A stretch of 64,000 nt of DNA from DATAOG01 sp963798075 (GTDB taxonomy: Bacteria; Pseudomonadota; Alphaproteobacteria; Geminicoccales; Geminicoccaceae), in the NCBI GenBank assembly GCA_963798075.1, contig CAWCRU010000022.1, forward strand, positions 219,983 to 283,982, given 5' to 3'. The position numbers and the translations under genes are program-made. Below the pieces are notes generated by a model. The model did not search any database. It was not told the DNA's origin and was given only the letters and a program-made list of their open reading frames with translations. Below, in pieces: positions 1 through 9,278 of this stretch. Position 1 is the first letter of the stretch. Each line of letters begins with the position of its first letter.

Positions 1-1
1 C

Positions 2-1129
2 ATCGCCAACGACCTGCTCTATACGGTCCAGGTGCTGCTCAAGCGGGTCCCGGGCGCGCTGGCGCTCGCGGTCACGATCATGGGCACGATCCTCGCCGCG
101 ATGACCGGCATCATCGGCGCCTCGGTCACCATGATGACCGCGCTGGCACTCCCGACCATGATGCGCCAGGGCTACAGCCACGCGCTCGCCTGCGGCACGA
201 TCGCGGCCTCGGGCACGCTCGGCATCCTGATCCCGCCCTCGATCATGCTGATCATCATGGCCGACCTGATGTCGGTGTCGGTCGGCAACGTGTTCATGGC
301 GGCCTGGGGTCCGGGCCTGTGCCTGGTCGCCTTGTATGTGCTGTTCGTGGTCGTGGTCGCCACGCTCAAGCCGTCGCTGGCGCCCAAGCTGCCGCCCCAT
401 CTTCTGCACGTGCCGCGGGGTGAGCTGGGCCCGCTGGTGCTCAAGGCTTTCCTGCCGCCGGTTTTCCTGATCGGCCTGATCAAGGGTGCGATCCTGCTCG
501 GCTGGTCGACGCCCTCCGAGGCGGGTGCGGTCGGCGCGTTCGGCGCGATGCTGCTGGCCTGGTTCAACGGCCGGCTCGACTACGCGACCCTCGAGAGCGT
601 CTGCCACAGCGCCGGGCGCACGATCGCGATGATCTTCTTCATCATCATCAGCGCCACCTGCTTTGCCTACGTCTACCGCTCGCTGGGCGGCGACGTCGTC
701 GTCGACGACCTGATCACCTCGGCCGGCCTCGGCTCCTGGGGCCTGTTGTTCCTGATCATGGGGATCGTGTTCTTCCTCGGCTTCTTCCTCGACTGGATCG
801 AGATCACGCTCATCGTCCTGCCGGTGTTCGCGCCCTTGGTCGCCGGCCTCGACTTCGGCGATCACGTCGCCAAGGAGGACATGGTCCTCTGGTTCATCAT
901 CCTGATGGCGGTCAATCTGCAGACGTCGTTCCTGACGCCGCCGTTCGGCTTTGCCCTGTTCTATCTCAAGGGCATCGCGCCACGCGAGATCAAGATCCAG
1001 AGCATCTATCTGGGGATCATCCCCTTCGTCCTGCTGCAGCTGTGCGCGCTCATCGGGGTCATGCTCTATCCGAACGTCGCGCTGTGGCTGATGCATTCGG
1101 TCTATCCGAGCGGCGGCACCGCCGGCTGA
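2..1129 (+). CDS. TRAP transporter large permease (DctM family), 5' truncated by window
   Basis: Membrane permease of a tripartite ATP-independent periplasmic (TRAP) transporter, which imports organic acids or similar solutes with a sodium gradient. The frame is open from the first bases of the window, so the N-terminus lies outside; about 375 residues are visible. Typical DctM features are the long series of hydrophobic segments, the ASGTLGILIPPS stretch near the start, and the C-terminal LTPPFGFALFY motif. The small permease follows 13 bp downstream. The periplasmic binding protein is not in the window, so the substrate cannot be named. Confidence 0.93.
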   Translation: MANDLLYTVQVLLKRVPGALALAVTIMGTILAAMTGIIGASVTMMTALALPTMMRQGYSHALACGTIAASGTLGILIPPSIMLIIMADLMSVSVGNVFMAAWGPGLCLVALYVLFVVVVATLKPSLAPKLPPHLLHVPRGELGPLVLKAFLPPVFLIGLIKGAILLGWSTPSEAGAVGAFGAMLLAWFNGRLDYATLESVCHSAGRTIAMIFFIIISATCFAYVYRSLGGDVVVDDLITSAGLGSWGLLFLIMGIVFFLGFFLDWIEITLIVLPVFAPLVAGLDFGDHVAKEDMVLWFIILMAVNLQTSFLTPPFGFALFYLKGIAPREIKIQSIYLGIIPFVLLQLCALIGVMLYPNVALWLMHSVYPSGGTAG

Positions 1130-1142
1130 GGGGTGAGGTTTC

Positions 1143-1895
1143 ATGGCGAGCGACAAGCCTGGCGGATTCACCGAGCGTGGCGAGCTGCCGACCGCGATCC
1201 GGATCAGCGAGGCCCTGCGCGCCTTCGTCGATTGCGTGGGCCGGTGGGGCGCCTGGCTGATCGTGCCGCTGGTCCTGATCACGGTCTTCGACGTCACCGC
1301 GCGCAAGCTGATCTGGATCCAGATCTGGCTGGTCCACACCTTTGGCCGGATCTTCGAATCGACTCTGCTGCAAGAGCTCGAGTGGCACGTCCACACCGCC
1401 CTGTTCGCCCTGGTCCTGGGCTACGGCTACATCTACAACACGCACGTGCGGGTTGATCTGATCCGCGAGAATCTGTCGTTCCGCAGAAAGGCCTGGCTCG
1501 AGCTGATCGGCCTGACGTTCTTCCTGATCCCCTACTGCGCCGTCGTGATTTACTTCGCCTTCATCTATGCCCACGACAGCTGGGCAATTCATGAGATCTC
1601 GACGTCCCAGGTCGGCCTGACCAACCGCTGGATCATCAAGAGCATCCTGTTGTTCGGACTGATCGTCGCCATGATCTCCGGCATCGCGGTCTGGCTGCAG
1701 GTGGTGATCGTGTTGTGGGGACCGCAGGACGTCCGTTTCCCGCTGATGACCCTCGAGTGGCCGGAGGAGGAGGGCAGCAAGATCGAAGGCAAGGAGCGGA
1801 TCAAGCTCCAGGAAGTGGAGGACGCGACCTGGGACACCGAGAGCGAGAGACTGCAGAAGGCATCGAACCCCTCACCCGTAGGGACGGGGGACTAG
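1143..1895 (+). CDS. TRAP transporter small permease (DctQ family)
   Basis: Four-helix small membrane subunit that pairs with the large TRAP permease encoded just upstream. The 250-residue product has four hydrophobic segments (about residues 35-55, 85-105, 120-145 and 160-185) and a charged C-terminal tail; it is longer than the usual 160-190 residues because of N- and C-terminal extensions. ATG at 1143 is preceded by a GAGG ribosome-binding sequence. The order large-then-small permease is less common than small-then-large. Substrate unknown. Confidence 0.88.
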   Translation: MASDKPGGFTERGELPTAIRISEALRAFVDCVGRWGAWLIVPLVLITVFDVTARKLIWIQIWLVHTFGRIFESTLLQELEWHVHTALFALVLGYGYIYNTHVRVDLIRENLSFRRKAWLELIGLTFFLIPYCAVVIYFAFIYAHDSWAIHEISTSQVGLTNRWIIKSILLFGLIVAMISGIAVWLQVVIVLWGPQDVRFPLMTLEWPEEEGSKIEGKERIKLQEVEDATWDTESERLQKASNPSPVGTGD

Positions 1896-1924
1896 GCGTG
1901 CGCTGATCGACCATTGAGCGGGCC

Positions 1925-2380
1925 ATGAACTGGGAGAACTTCGTCAAGCGCTATGTCTGGGACGACGCCCGCACGCCGTATTTCGTCCGGGTCGGCAAGA
2001 TCACGCGACGGCAGGCGGACTACGAAACCTACGCCTATGCCATCTTTCTCGGCATCCTGTTCGGCGTGATCACGATCGCGGCGCTCGCCGGCGGCCTGCC
2101 GCAGGGCCGTTCCGAGGCGGTGGCCCTCTATGGCTTCACGATGGTCTGCAGCACCATCCTGTTCGGGGCGACCAAGCATCTGTGGCCGGCTCTTTATTGC
2201 AGCGCGGCGCCGCTCGCCGCCTTGTTCTATCTCTTCACCAGCGGCTTCCCGCCGCATCTCGGCGCGATCGACCGTTTCGTGCTGATCGTGTTCGCGCTGA
2301 TCTGGCTGCGCTATTCGATGCGGATCGTGGGCCTGGCCAAGGCCTACGCCGGCCTGCCCGAGACTGCGCCCGGCGAGTGA
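1925..2380 (+). CDS. small four-helix membrane protein, TRAP operon
   Basis: A 151-residue protein with a polar N-terminus (about 35 residues, with a Trp/Asp/Arg-rich start) and four predicted membrane helices (about residues 40-60, 68-85, 90-110 and 115-135). It starts 29 bp after the small permease in the same direction and probably belongs to the TRAP operon. I do not recognise a named family. An accessory role for the transporter is inferred from position only. Confidence 0.7.
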   Translation: MNWENFVKRYVWDDARTPYFVRVGKITRRQADYETYAYAIFLGILFGVITIAALAGGLPQGRSEAVALYGFTMVCSTILFGATKHLWPALYCSAAPLAALFYLFTSGFPPHLGAIDRFVLIVFALIWLRYSMRIVGLAKAYAGLPETAPGE

Positions 2381-2402
2381 GCCTCGCGCGCGGGGGCGGA
2401 CC

Positions 2403-4510
2403 TCAGTCGGCGAGCTCAAAGGCGCCGGACGGATCGTCCGGCCGGTGCCGGAGCAGGCGGTCGTAGAGACCGCCGCGCGCGCCGTGATCGCGGCAACTCG
2501 GCCTCGAGCAGGAAGCCTTTCGCCACCAGGGCGGCGGCCGCCGCGCCCACCTTGGCCTCATAGGCGGCGCGCGCGGGGTAGCGGGCCGCGAGCGAGGGGC
2601 GCGGATCGCCGCGGCTTGCCGCTCCGCCTCGGTGCTGGCGAAAGGGGACAAACGAGCCGGACCAGCGCGCGAGGTGGTCCGGCGCGCCGACCTCGGGCCG
2701 CCGCAGGTTCCAGCCGGTGTAGCTGCCGAGTGGGGCCTCGATCGCGGGCAGGCGGAGGCCGCCGCGGTCATTGCCGTCGGCATCGGGGAGCGGCACGGGG
2801 TGATGAACGGCGGGCCCAAAGCCGGCGGCTGCCGGTCGGCGATCCCCGGTTCGCGAAGCGGGGGCGAGATCGAGGCGTGGCGGCGGAGGTTGCGGCTCGG
2901 GAGCAGGAGCCCCGGGATCGCGGGAAAGGCGCGCCGGTAGTCGCCGACCGGCCCGAGCGTGCCATCGGCCAGTCTCGGAAAAACGCTGGCCGGCGGCTCG
3001 GCGCCCGGGGTCGCCCAGGCATGGAGCGCCAGCAGGAGGGCGCGCATCGGCGGCCGGTGGTCCAAGGAATTGCCGCAGTTCTGATAGGGCCCGCGCCCGG
3101 GTGCCCGCCAGTTGCCGTGCTGGGCGCCAGCGAGCAGGTAGAGGCGCGCGTTCGCGGCAAGCGGCAGGTCGCGGGCGCCGTCGACGTCCGTGTGCAGCAG
3201 CGAGGCCGAGCGGGTCCAGTACTCGGTCGAGGTCAGGGTGTAGACGAGCTTCGGCAGCGCCCCCGCAGCGCGCGCCGTGCCAGGACGTCGCCCTCGTGCA
3301 CCGGTCACCGGATCGGTCTCGGGCGTGGTCGTGAACGGGAAGAAATCGACCGGATACTGCTGGTCCTCGAGCTCGCTCGGGTGGCGCGTGGTCTCGGCGA
3401 AGCGGTGGTTGAAGCTGCCCTTGCCGCCGCCCGGGACGTGGATCAGCGCGCCATCGAAGACCATGCGCCCGGCCTCGTCGACGTGCAGCGCCTCGAGCAG
3501 CATGTGCTGGAGCACGCGCGCCGACTGCGAGATGCCGAACGCGAGCGCCGCCTGCGGGTCGGGCTTGCCGCCAGCTGGCGAGCGGATTTTGCGTGCCGGC
3601 AAGCGTCTGGAAGCTTCGAAGCGGAAGAAGCCAGAACGAATCCCGGATCGCGGCGAGGCCGAGCCCGACGACCCGCGGGTCGCGTGCGGTGTAGACGAGC
3701 TCGTAGATCCGGCCGGGCGCGAACCCGGCGTCATAGGAGAGGCGGGCCGCGCCATCGAAGCGCCACCGCTCGCGTGGAATCAGGGTCACGGGCGCCGGAC
3801 CGGCTCGTCGCGTACCGTGAGCGTGGCACCCTGCTCCTAGCAGGTCGAAGGGGCGGATAGCCGCGGGAATCGCCCCACATGAAGGCGGCGCTGACGGCCT
3901 GCCGCATGAGCACGAACTCGGCCGCGACCGGCCCGGTGATCGGGGCGCCGTCCTCGGTCGCGACCGGCAGCTCGATCTGGAGGCGGCCATCGCCCGGCAG
4001 CACGTCCCAGTTCCAGGCGCTCCAGAGGAGGGTGTAGCCCTGGCGCAGAAGGAAACCGTTGCCGAGATCGGCGGCGCTGTTCGGGTCGTTGCTCCAGGGC
4101 GCGTCGTCGAAGAAGGCGAGCATGCCGAGGTTGCCGCGGTTGTCGACCTCGTAGAGCAGGCGGTGGTTGCCGCGCGCGAGGTCCTGCGGCCGGAGCAGGA
4201 CGAAGTCGCCGGCGAAGGTCACGAGCCCGCGCGGAGTCGCGCGGCGCCGCCCGAGGTCGACGATCCGGGCGTTGGCGGGATCCGCAGGGTCGATCGCATA
4301 GTGCAGCCGGCCCCGGATCCGCTCGTAGGCGCCGACCGCCCCGAACGACCGTCCCGCCCGCGAGCGGCAGGCGCTCCAGGATCTCGACCCGCTCGACCCG
4401 GGCCTCGAGCGGCCGCGCCGGTACGCGAAAGGAGGGCTGCCGAAAGAGCGAGGAGAGCGAAAGCGCGCGCGCCGTGATCGCGGGGCCACGATAGAAGCGA
4501 GCCCTTTCGG
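2403..4510 (-). pseudogene. alpha/beta hydrolase domain protein (Abhydrolase_10-like), multiply frameshifted
   Basis: The reading frame is scattered over all three minus frames but adds up to one protein of about 680 residues. N-terminal pieces contain GAVGAYERIRGRLHYAIDP and LLYEVDNRGN. The middle holds the nucleophile elbow FGISQSAR and the family-typical FDGALIHVPGGGKGSFNHRF, then PETDPVTG and a histidine in AGAQHG. The C-terminal part contains GSYTGWNLRRPE. At least six shifts are needed: the first two (near 3840 and 3620) drop one base each, later ones alternate between two frames. Either a decayed gene or poor sequence. The enzyme would be a secreted or cytosolic esterase-like hydrolase of unknown substrate; the exact start is uncertain. 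Confidence 0.8.
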
Positions 4511-4562
4511 CTGCCGATTGCTATCGTGCTCCGGAATCGGCGCAAGCTTGGGGGGCGAGCTC

Positions 4563-5723
4563 ATGACAGGCGACTGCCGGGTGACCCGGGTCGAGACCCA
4601 TCTGGTCGGCGCCCGCTGGTGCAACTGGGTCTTTGCCGAAGTCCACACCGACGAGGGCATCAAGGGCATCGGCGAAGGCACCTGCGAATGGCAGGCGAAG
4701 GCCGTCGAGGCGGCGATCCACGAGCTCGCCGAACGCCATGTGATCGGCGAGCCCGCGTTCGACATCGAGCGCCTCTGGCAGGCGATGTTCCGGAACGAGT
4801 TCGCGCGCGGCGGCCCGATCCTGAACAGCGCGATCGGCGCAATCGAGCTGGCGCTCTGGGACATCGTCGGCAAGGCGCTGGGGCGGCCGGTGCACGCGCT
4901 CCTCGGCGGCCGCGTCCACGAGCGCCTGCCGGCCTACGCGAACGCCTGGTACGGCACCGGCGCGACGCCTGCGGAGGTCGCAGCCGCGGCGGCCGAGGTC
5001 CAAAAAAAAGGCTACCGCGGGCTCAAGCTCGACCCGTTCGGCAGCGCCGGGCGCGATCCCGATTACGCGAGCATCCGGCGCGCGGTCGGCCTGGTCGAGG
5101 CGGTACGCGAGGCGATCGGGCCGGAGATGGAGATCCTGATCGACTGCCACGGCCGCTTCAGCCCCGCGTCCGCGATCCAGATTGCACAAACGCTCGAGCC
5201 AGCCCGCCTCTACTGGCTCGAGGAGCCCTGCGATCCCGAGAACGTCGCCGCTCTCGCCAAGATCGGCCGCTCGATCAGGACCCGCCTGGCAACCGGCGAG
5301 CGCTGCTACACCAAATACCACCTCCAGGCGCTGCTCCGCGAGTGCGAGGTGGGCGTCCTGCAGCCCGACCCGATGCACGTGGGCGGCATCCTGGAGGCCA
5401 AGAAGATCGCGGCGATCGCGGACGCCAGCTACACGCCCGTCTCCTACCACAACCCGTTCGGCCCGGTCGCGACCGCGGCCGCCCTGCAGCTCGACGCCTG
5501 CACGACCAACTTCATCATGCAGGAATCCTTCTGCGAGTTCGGCGAACCCTGGCGCTTCGACCTTCTCGAACAAGCGCCGCGCCCAGTGAACGGCCACTAC
5601 GAGATCCCGACACTCCCCGGCCTCGGGGTCGGCGAGTTCCGCGCCGAGGTCGCGAAGGCCCACCCGTTCGACCCCAAAGCCTTCCTCCCGATGTGGAGCG
5701 ACGACTGGCGCAAGCGCTTCTAG
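4563..5723 (+). CDS. mandelate racemase/muconate lactonizing (enolase superfamily) sugar-acid dehydratase
   Basis: A 386-residue enolase-superfamily enzyme, closest in motif pattern to D-galactonate dehydratase types. Such enzymes abstract a proton alpha to a carboxylate with Mg2+. Visible motifs in order: KLDPFG (catalytic Lys region), IDCHGRF (metal Asp), LEEPCDPEN (metal Glu), ATGER (metal Glu), QPDPMHVGG and SYHNPFGP (catalytic His region). ATG at 4563 follows a GGGGGGCGAG stretch; an upstream in-frame start at 4518 would add 15 unconserved residues. Intact, unlike its neighbours on both sides. The sugar acid substrate cannot be told from sequence. Confidence 0.92.
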   Translation: MTGDCRVTRVETHLVGARWCNWVFAEVHTDEGIKGIGEGTCEWQAKAVEAAIHELAERHVIGEPAFDIERLWQAMFRNEFARGGPILNSAIGAIELALWDIVGKALGRPVHALLGGRVHERLPAYANAWYGTGATPAEVAAAAAEVQKKGYRGLKLDPFGSAGRDPDYASIRRAVGLVEAVREAIGPEMEILIDCHGRFSPASAIQIAQTLEPARLYWLEEPCDPENVAALAKIGRSIRTRLATGERCYTKYHLQALLRECEVGVLQPDPMHVGGILEAKKIAAIADASYTPVSYHNPFGPVATAAALQLDACTTNFIMQESFCEFGEPWRFDLLEQAPRPVNGHYEIPTLPGLGVGEFRAEVAKAHPFDPKAFLPMWSDDWRKRF

Positions 5724-5743
5724 CGAGATCGGAGGGATGGGCC

Positions 5744-5999
5744 ATGCAGATCTGGCCGTTGCACGACGCGAAAAATCGCTTCAGCGCCCTGGTCGAGGCC
5801 GCGCAGCGCGGCCAACCCCAGCTCGTCACCAAGCGGGGCGCCCCAGCCGTCGTGGTCGTCGCCGCCGAAGAGTTCGAGAGGCTCGAGAGCGCTCCAGGCG
5901 CATCGGGTGCCATCCTTTGCGGAGCATCTGCTCACCATGCCGCAGGATGACGAGGCCTTCGACCGAATCGACGCCGACCTGCGTGACCCCGCCCTCTGA
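5744..5999 (+). CDS. Phd/YefM-type antitoxin, one frameshift, no toxin partner
   Basis: N-terminal Phd fold: starts MQIWPLHDAKNRFSALVEAA and continues QLVTKRGAPAVVVV and EEFERL, the DNA-binding part of prevent-host-death antitoxins. In the annotated frame the protein ends at 5950. Dropping one base near 5895-5905 restores a typical C-terminus, SFAEHLLTMPQDDEAF and then DRIDADLRDPAL, ending at 5999. No PIN or RelE toxin follows, so it is an orphan or its toxin has been lost. It begins 20 bp after the dehydratase gene, with GGAGGG before the ATG. Confidence 0.75.
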
Positions 6000-6041
6000 T
6001 ATACCTGAGCGACACAATGAAGCTGACGGGCGCAAGCGCTT

Positions 6042-6400
6042 TTAGGCGCGAAAAACCTCCTCGAGGGCCTGGCGCATGACCTGCTCGTCGGGGTCGATGC
6101 CCATCCCGCAGGTGATGCCGATGCGGCCCTGGCCGACCAGCATCGCGAGGCCGTCGATCACCCCTGCGCCCGGGCATCGCGGACGAGGCGCGTGCGCGTC
6201 GGGTTCGGGATCACGTCGGCGACGATCATCGCCGGGGTGAGCGTGCCGACGTATCGAACGCCTGGACGATGAGGCGCGCGCCGGCCGCGCCGGCCCCGAT
6301 GGTCCGGTTTCTGATGGCCGGCCGGGAGCCATGTCCCAAAACCATTCGTCGACGCCGAGCCGGCGATCCATGATCGGCGCGCGGCGGGTTCGGCCGGATC
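6042..6400 (-). pseudogene. shikimate dehydrogenase-like C-terminal remnant
   Basis: Two minus frames together give VGTLTPAMIVADVIPNPTRT, RLVRDARAQG and then IDGLAMLVGQGRIGI, followed by EQVMRQALEEVF before a TAA stop. This is the C-terminal quarter of an AroE/shikimate-dehydrogenase-like Rossmann enzyme. Upstream only a short GAGAAG-like piece survives in a third frame (near 6290-6330), so most of the NAD-binding domain is missing. The shift here is not the simple one-base excess seen elsewhere. Read as a decayed gene beside an orphan antitoxin. Confidence 0.55.
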
Positions 6401-6448
6401 GGCCACGCTCTCGCCGGCCGGTATCGGGCTCTTCCTGGCTGATCGTGG

Positions 6449-7621
6449 TCAGCGCAGGTGATCGTAGACCGTCTTCTCGAACGCGAAGAACAGCGGCAGC
6501 GACTTCTCGTCACCGAACGGCAGCACCTGCGTGGCATAGACCCCGCCGATGCCGGCGGTGGGATCGATCCAGTAATAGGTGTTGGCGAGCCCGGCCCAGG
6601 CGAGGCTGCCGGGGTTGCGCCCGGTCGGCGCCCGCTCGGTGTTGATCATGAAGCTGAGGCCCCAGGTCTTGGGCATGCCCGGGAAGAACTCGGCATCGTT
6701 GGACAAGGGCGGCATCGCGGTCTTGAGCATGCAGACCCGGCAGTCGCCCATCTGGTTGGTCGACATCGTCTGGACGGTCTCGGGCTTCAGGACCTGCTGG
6801 CCGTCGGCTTTCCCTTGGTTCAGGATCATGCGGACGAACTTCGCATAGTCGCCGACGGTCCCGTAGAGCCCGCCGCCGCCCATCTCGAACTCGGGCGCCT
6901 GCGGGATCTCGAGCTCGAGCTGCGGCTCCAAGCGGTCGTCGGCGCCGCGCTGATGGATCTTCGCCAGGCGGCCGCGCATGGCATCGGTGATCTTGAAGGC
7001 CGTGTCGCGCATGCCGAGCGGCTCGAAGATGTTCGCCTTCATGTACGCGCCGAGCTTCTGGCCGCTCGCCGCCTCGACCATCTTGCCTGCCCAGTCGATG
7101 TTGATGCCATACTCCCAGCGCTCGCCCGGGTCGAACAGCAAGGGCGTCTGCAACGCCCGCTCCTCGCAGCTGATGATGCCGGGGAGCCCGTTGGCCTCCT
7201 GATAGCGCATGATCGGCTCCTGCCAGATCTCGTAGGAGAAGCCCGCGGTGTGGGTCAAAAGGTGACGGAGCGTGATCGGCCGCGCGGGTGCCCGGGTAAG
7301 GGGCTTGCCGGCCGCATCGAAGCCTTCCAGCACCTGGACCTTGCCCAGCGCCGGCACGACCTCCTGCGCCGGGCGGTCGAGATGGAGCTTGCCGCGCTCG
7401 ACCTGCTGCATCGCCGCGGCCCCGGTGATTGCCTTGGTCATCGAGGCGATCCAGACGACCGTATCCGGAGCCATCGCAGCGCCGCCGCCCTGCACGCGCT
7501 CGCCGAAGCCGCCCTCGTAGATGGTCCCCTCACGAGTGGTCGCGAGCGCGACCACACCCGGCACGTCGCCGTTCGCGACCGCCCGCTCCAGCAGCCCGTC
7601 CGCCTGGTCCTGCAAAGCCAT
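6449..7621 (-). CDS. serine hydrolase, class C beta-lactamase/esterase EstB family
   Basis: A 390-residue serine hydrolase of the beta-lactamase/penicillin-binding fold. The nucleophile motif SxxK is ASMTK at about residue 64-68; the YxN-type motif is in the WEYGINIDW region and a C-terminal YWIDPTAGIGGVYATQ segment is typical of EstB-like esterases. There is no signal peptide, so it is probably cytoplasmic and acts on small esters or beta-lactam-like compounds. ATG at 7621 is chosen over the longer frame because GGGAG lies 9-10 bases upstream and similarity starts there (ALQDQADGLLERAV). Confidence 0.9.
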   Translation of the reverse strand: MALQDQADGLLERAVANGDVPGVVALATTREGTIYEGGFGERVQGGGAAMAPDTVVWIASMTKAITGAAAMQQVERGKLHLDRPAQEVVPALGKVQVLEGFDAAGKPLTRAPARPITLRHLLTHTAGFSYEIWQEPIMRYQEANGLPGIISCEERALQTPLLFDPGERWEYGINIDWAGKMVEAASGQKLGAYMKANIFEPLGMRDTAFKITDAMRGRLAKIHQRGADDRLEPQLELEIPQAPEFEMGGGGLYGTVGDYAKFVRMILNQGKADGQQVLKPETVQTMSTNQMGDCRVCMLKTAMPPLSNDAEFFPGMPKTWGLSFMINTERAPTGRNPGSLAWAGLANTYYWIDPTAGIGGVYATQVLPFGDEKSLPLFFAFEKTVYDHLR

Positions 7622-7885
7622 GAGCCGTCTCCCGCCGCCATCCTGCTGGCTGATCTGCCGGCCATCATTGGCCGCCCGCTCGGTCTTGGCAACCATTCGT
7701 CGACCTCGACTGCCCCCTGCCCGTAGGTCGCGGGCAGGCGCCGCGATCGGGGCACGTCGGCCGAACTCCACGCAGCGCGGTCGAGGCCTCCCGCGACATC
7801 CCGGGGGCGTGATGACATTCGGTCGGCGGTTCCTGGCGGGCTCACGCTTCCGGATGCGACCAGAGCGCTATCGCGCGCAATCCCA

Positions 7886-8107
7886 CTACCCGTCCGACTG
7901 GGCCGGCTCCTCGATGCGCTCGACCCGTCTCGCCAGCCGCTGGTGGCGGCTGTGCATGGCGCGGACCTCGACCACCAAGCTCTGCGCGGTCGCGTCAATC
8001 CGGTCGAGACGCGCCATCATGACCATCGCGTCGTCCTCGAGCGTCGCGAGGTCATTGATCACACGCTCAAACTGGCGGGCGAGAAATTCGAGATCGACCT
8101 TTGCCAT
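7886..8107 (-). CDS. small coiled-coil protein of unknown function
   Basis: A 73-residue, highly charged, mostly helical protein (starts MAKVDLEFLARQFERVIND) with heptad-like spacing and a final VRAMHSRHQRLARRVERIEE segment. I recall similar short proteins as conserved hypotheticals in Alphaproteobacteria. No function known. It stands alone: about 265 bp separate it from the hydrolase gene downstream, a stretch in which I see no gene. Confidence 0.6.
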   Translation of the reverse strand: MAKVDLEFLARQFERVINDLATLEDDAMVMMARLDRIDATAQSLVVEVRAMHSRHQRLARRVERIEEPAQSDG

Positions 8108-8196
8108 CCCGGCTGTTCCTGGCGCGACGGGAACGAGTCACTTCTAATGGGTCTACCGGTCGGCGTCGAGGGCGGCAGCGGCGCGAAAAGTGGGGC

Positions 8197-9144
8197 TCAG
8201 CCGGTCGTGCCGGGGGCCACGCGTTTGCCCATGCGACCGAGGAAGGCGTCGGTGGTGCCGCGGAGCGCCAGGCGGCAGGCGCCGAAGTTGCCGCGGCGGG
8301 ATTCCATCACCAGGCGCTTGCCGAGGCCCATCAGGATCCGGATCTGGCAGGCCAGGCGCTTCAGAGGCCCGAGGCGGCGGCCGTACATCCGGACCAGCGC
8401 CAGCTGGTTGCGGTACATGTAGTAGTAGCGCCAGTTGGCCGAGACCGGCAGCAGGGCGGGCGCCATGAAGCCGCCGCCCAGGTGCTCGACCACGCACTTC
8501 GGCACGATGTAGCTCTTGAAGCCGTGGTCGGCCAGGCGGAACGCGTAGTCGGTGTCCTCGCCATAGTAGAAGAAATCCTGGTTCGGGAAGCCGCACTCGG
8601 CCATCGCCTCGCGCGTGAACAGGGTGCTGATGAAGGGGTAGAGGTCGATCTCCATGGGCTCGCCCCTGCCCCGCTCGATCCCGACCTCGGGGCTCAGATA
8701 CCGGTAGCGGAACGCGCGCGCGAGCGTGGTCGGCAGGCGCCACGGCAGCCAGGTCATGCCGCCCTCGTCCCACTGGGCCTGATAGGCGGTGAGCCCGCCG
8801 ACCTTGATGCCCCGCCGGCGCAATTCGGCTGCGGCCTCGAGCAGGATGCGCAGCGAGCCGGGCTCCGGGAAGACGTCGTCGTCCATCGCCCAGGCGAAGT
8901 CGTGGCCGCGCGCATAGGCCGCCTCGAGCACGGTGCGGAAGCTGCAGGCGCAACCGTAGTTGCCGGGCTGATGGATCGGGGTGAGGTCGGGCTGGCCGTC
9001 GAGCCACTCCCGCGTACCGTCGGTGCTGAGGTCGTTGACCACGATGATCTCGTCGACCGGGCGGTCCTGGGCGCGGATCGCCTCGATGACGCGCTTGAGC
9101 GATTCCAGCCGGTTGAAGGTGGTCACGGCGGCGGCGACGGTCAT
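8197..9144 (-). CDS. glycosyltransferase family 2 (galactofuranosyl/rhamnosyl-transferase-like)
   Basis: A 315-residue GT-A glycosyltransferase. It begins MTVAAAVTTFNRLESLKRVI, has the UDP-sugar region IIVVNDLSTDGT, the metal-binding motif AMDDDVFPEPGS (DxD) and the late acceptor-side motif YYGEDTDYAFRL seen in GlfT1/WbbL-like enzymes. Probably adds a sugar to a cell-surface polysaccharide or lipid carrier. The ATG at 9144 is preferred to an upstream TTG at 9159. No other glycan gene is adjacent, so the pathway is unclear. Confidence 0.9.
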   Translation of the reverse strand: MTVAAAVTTFNRLESLKRVIEAIRAQDRPVDEIIVVNDLSTDGTREWLDGQPDLTPIHQPGNYGCACSFRTVLEAAYARGHDFAWAMDDDVFPEPGSLRILLEAAAELRRRGIKVGGLTAYQAQWDEGGMTWLPWRLPTTLARAFRYRYLSPEVGIERGRGEPMEIDLYPFISTLFTREAMAECGFPNQDFFYYGEDTDYAFRLADHGFKSYIVPKCVVEHLGGGFMAPALLPVSANWRYYYMYRNQLALVRMYGRRLGPLKRLACQIRILMGLGKRLVMESRRGNFGACRLALRGTTDAFLGRMGKRVAPGTTG

Positions 9145-9278
9145 GCTTTGCGATCCCAAGGAAGCGCGTGGCGCCCAGATCTAGCACCGGGATAGCGTTG
9201 CGCGGAAGGCGACCGATCTAGCCGCTCCCGGTTAACAAGGTGGCAGCCCCAGCCCCCGCCCCGCGGCGGCCGCGCGGC

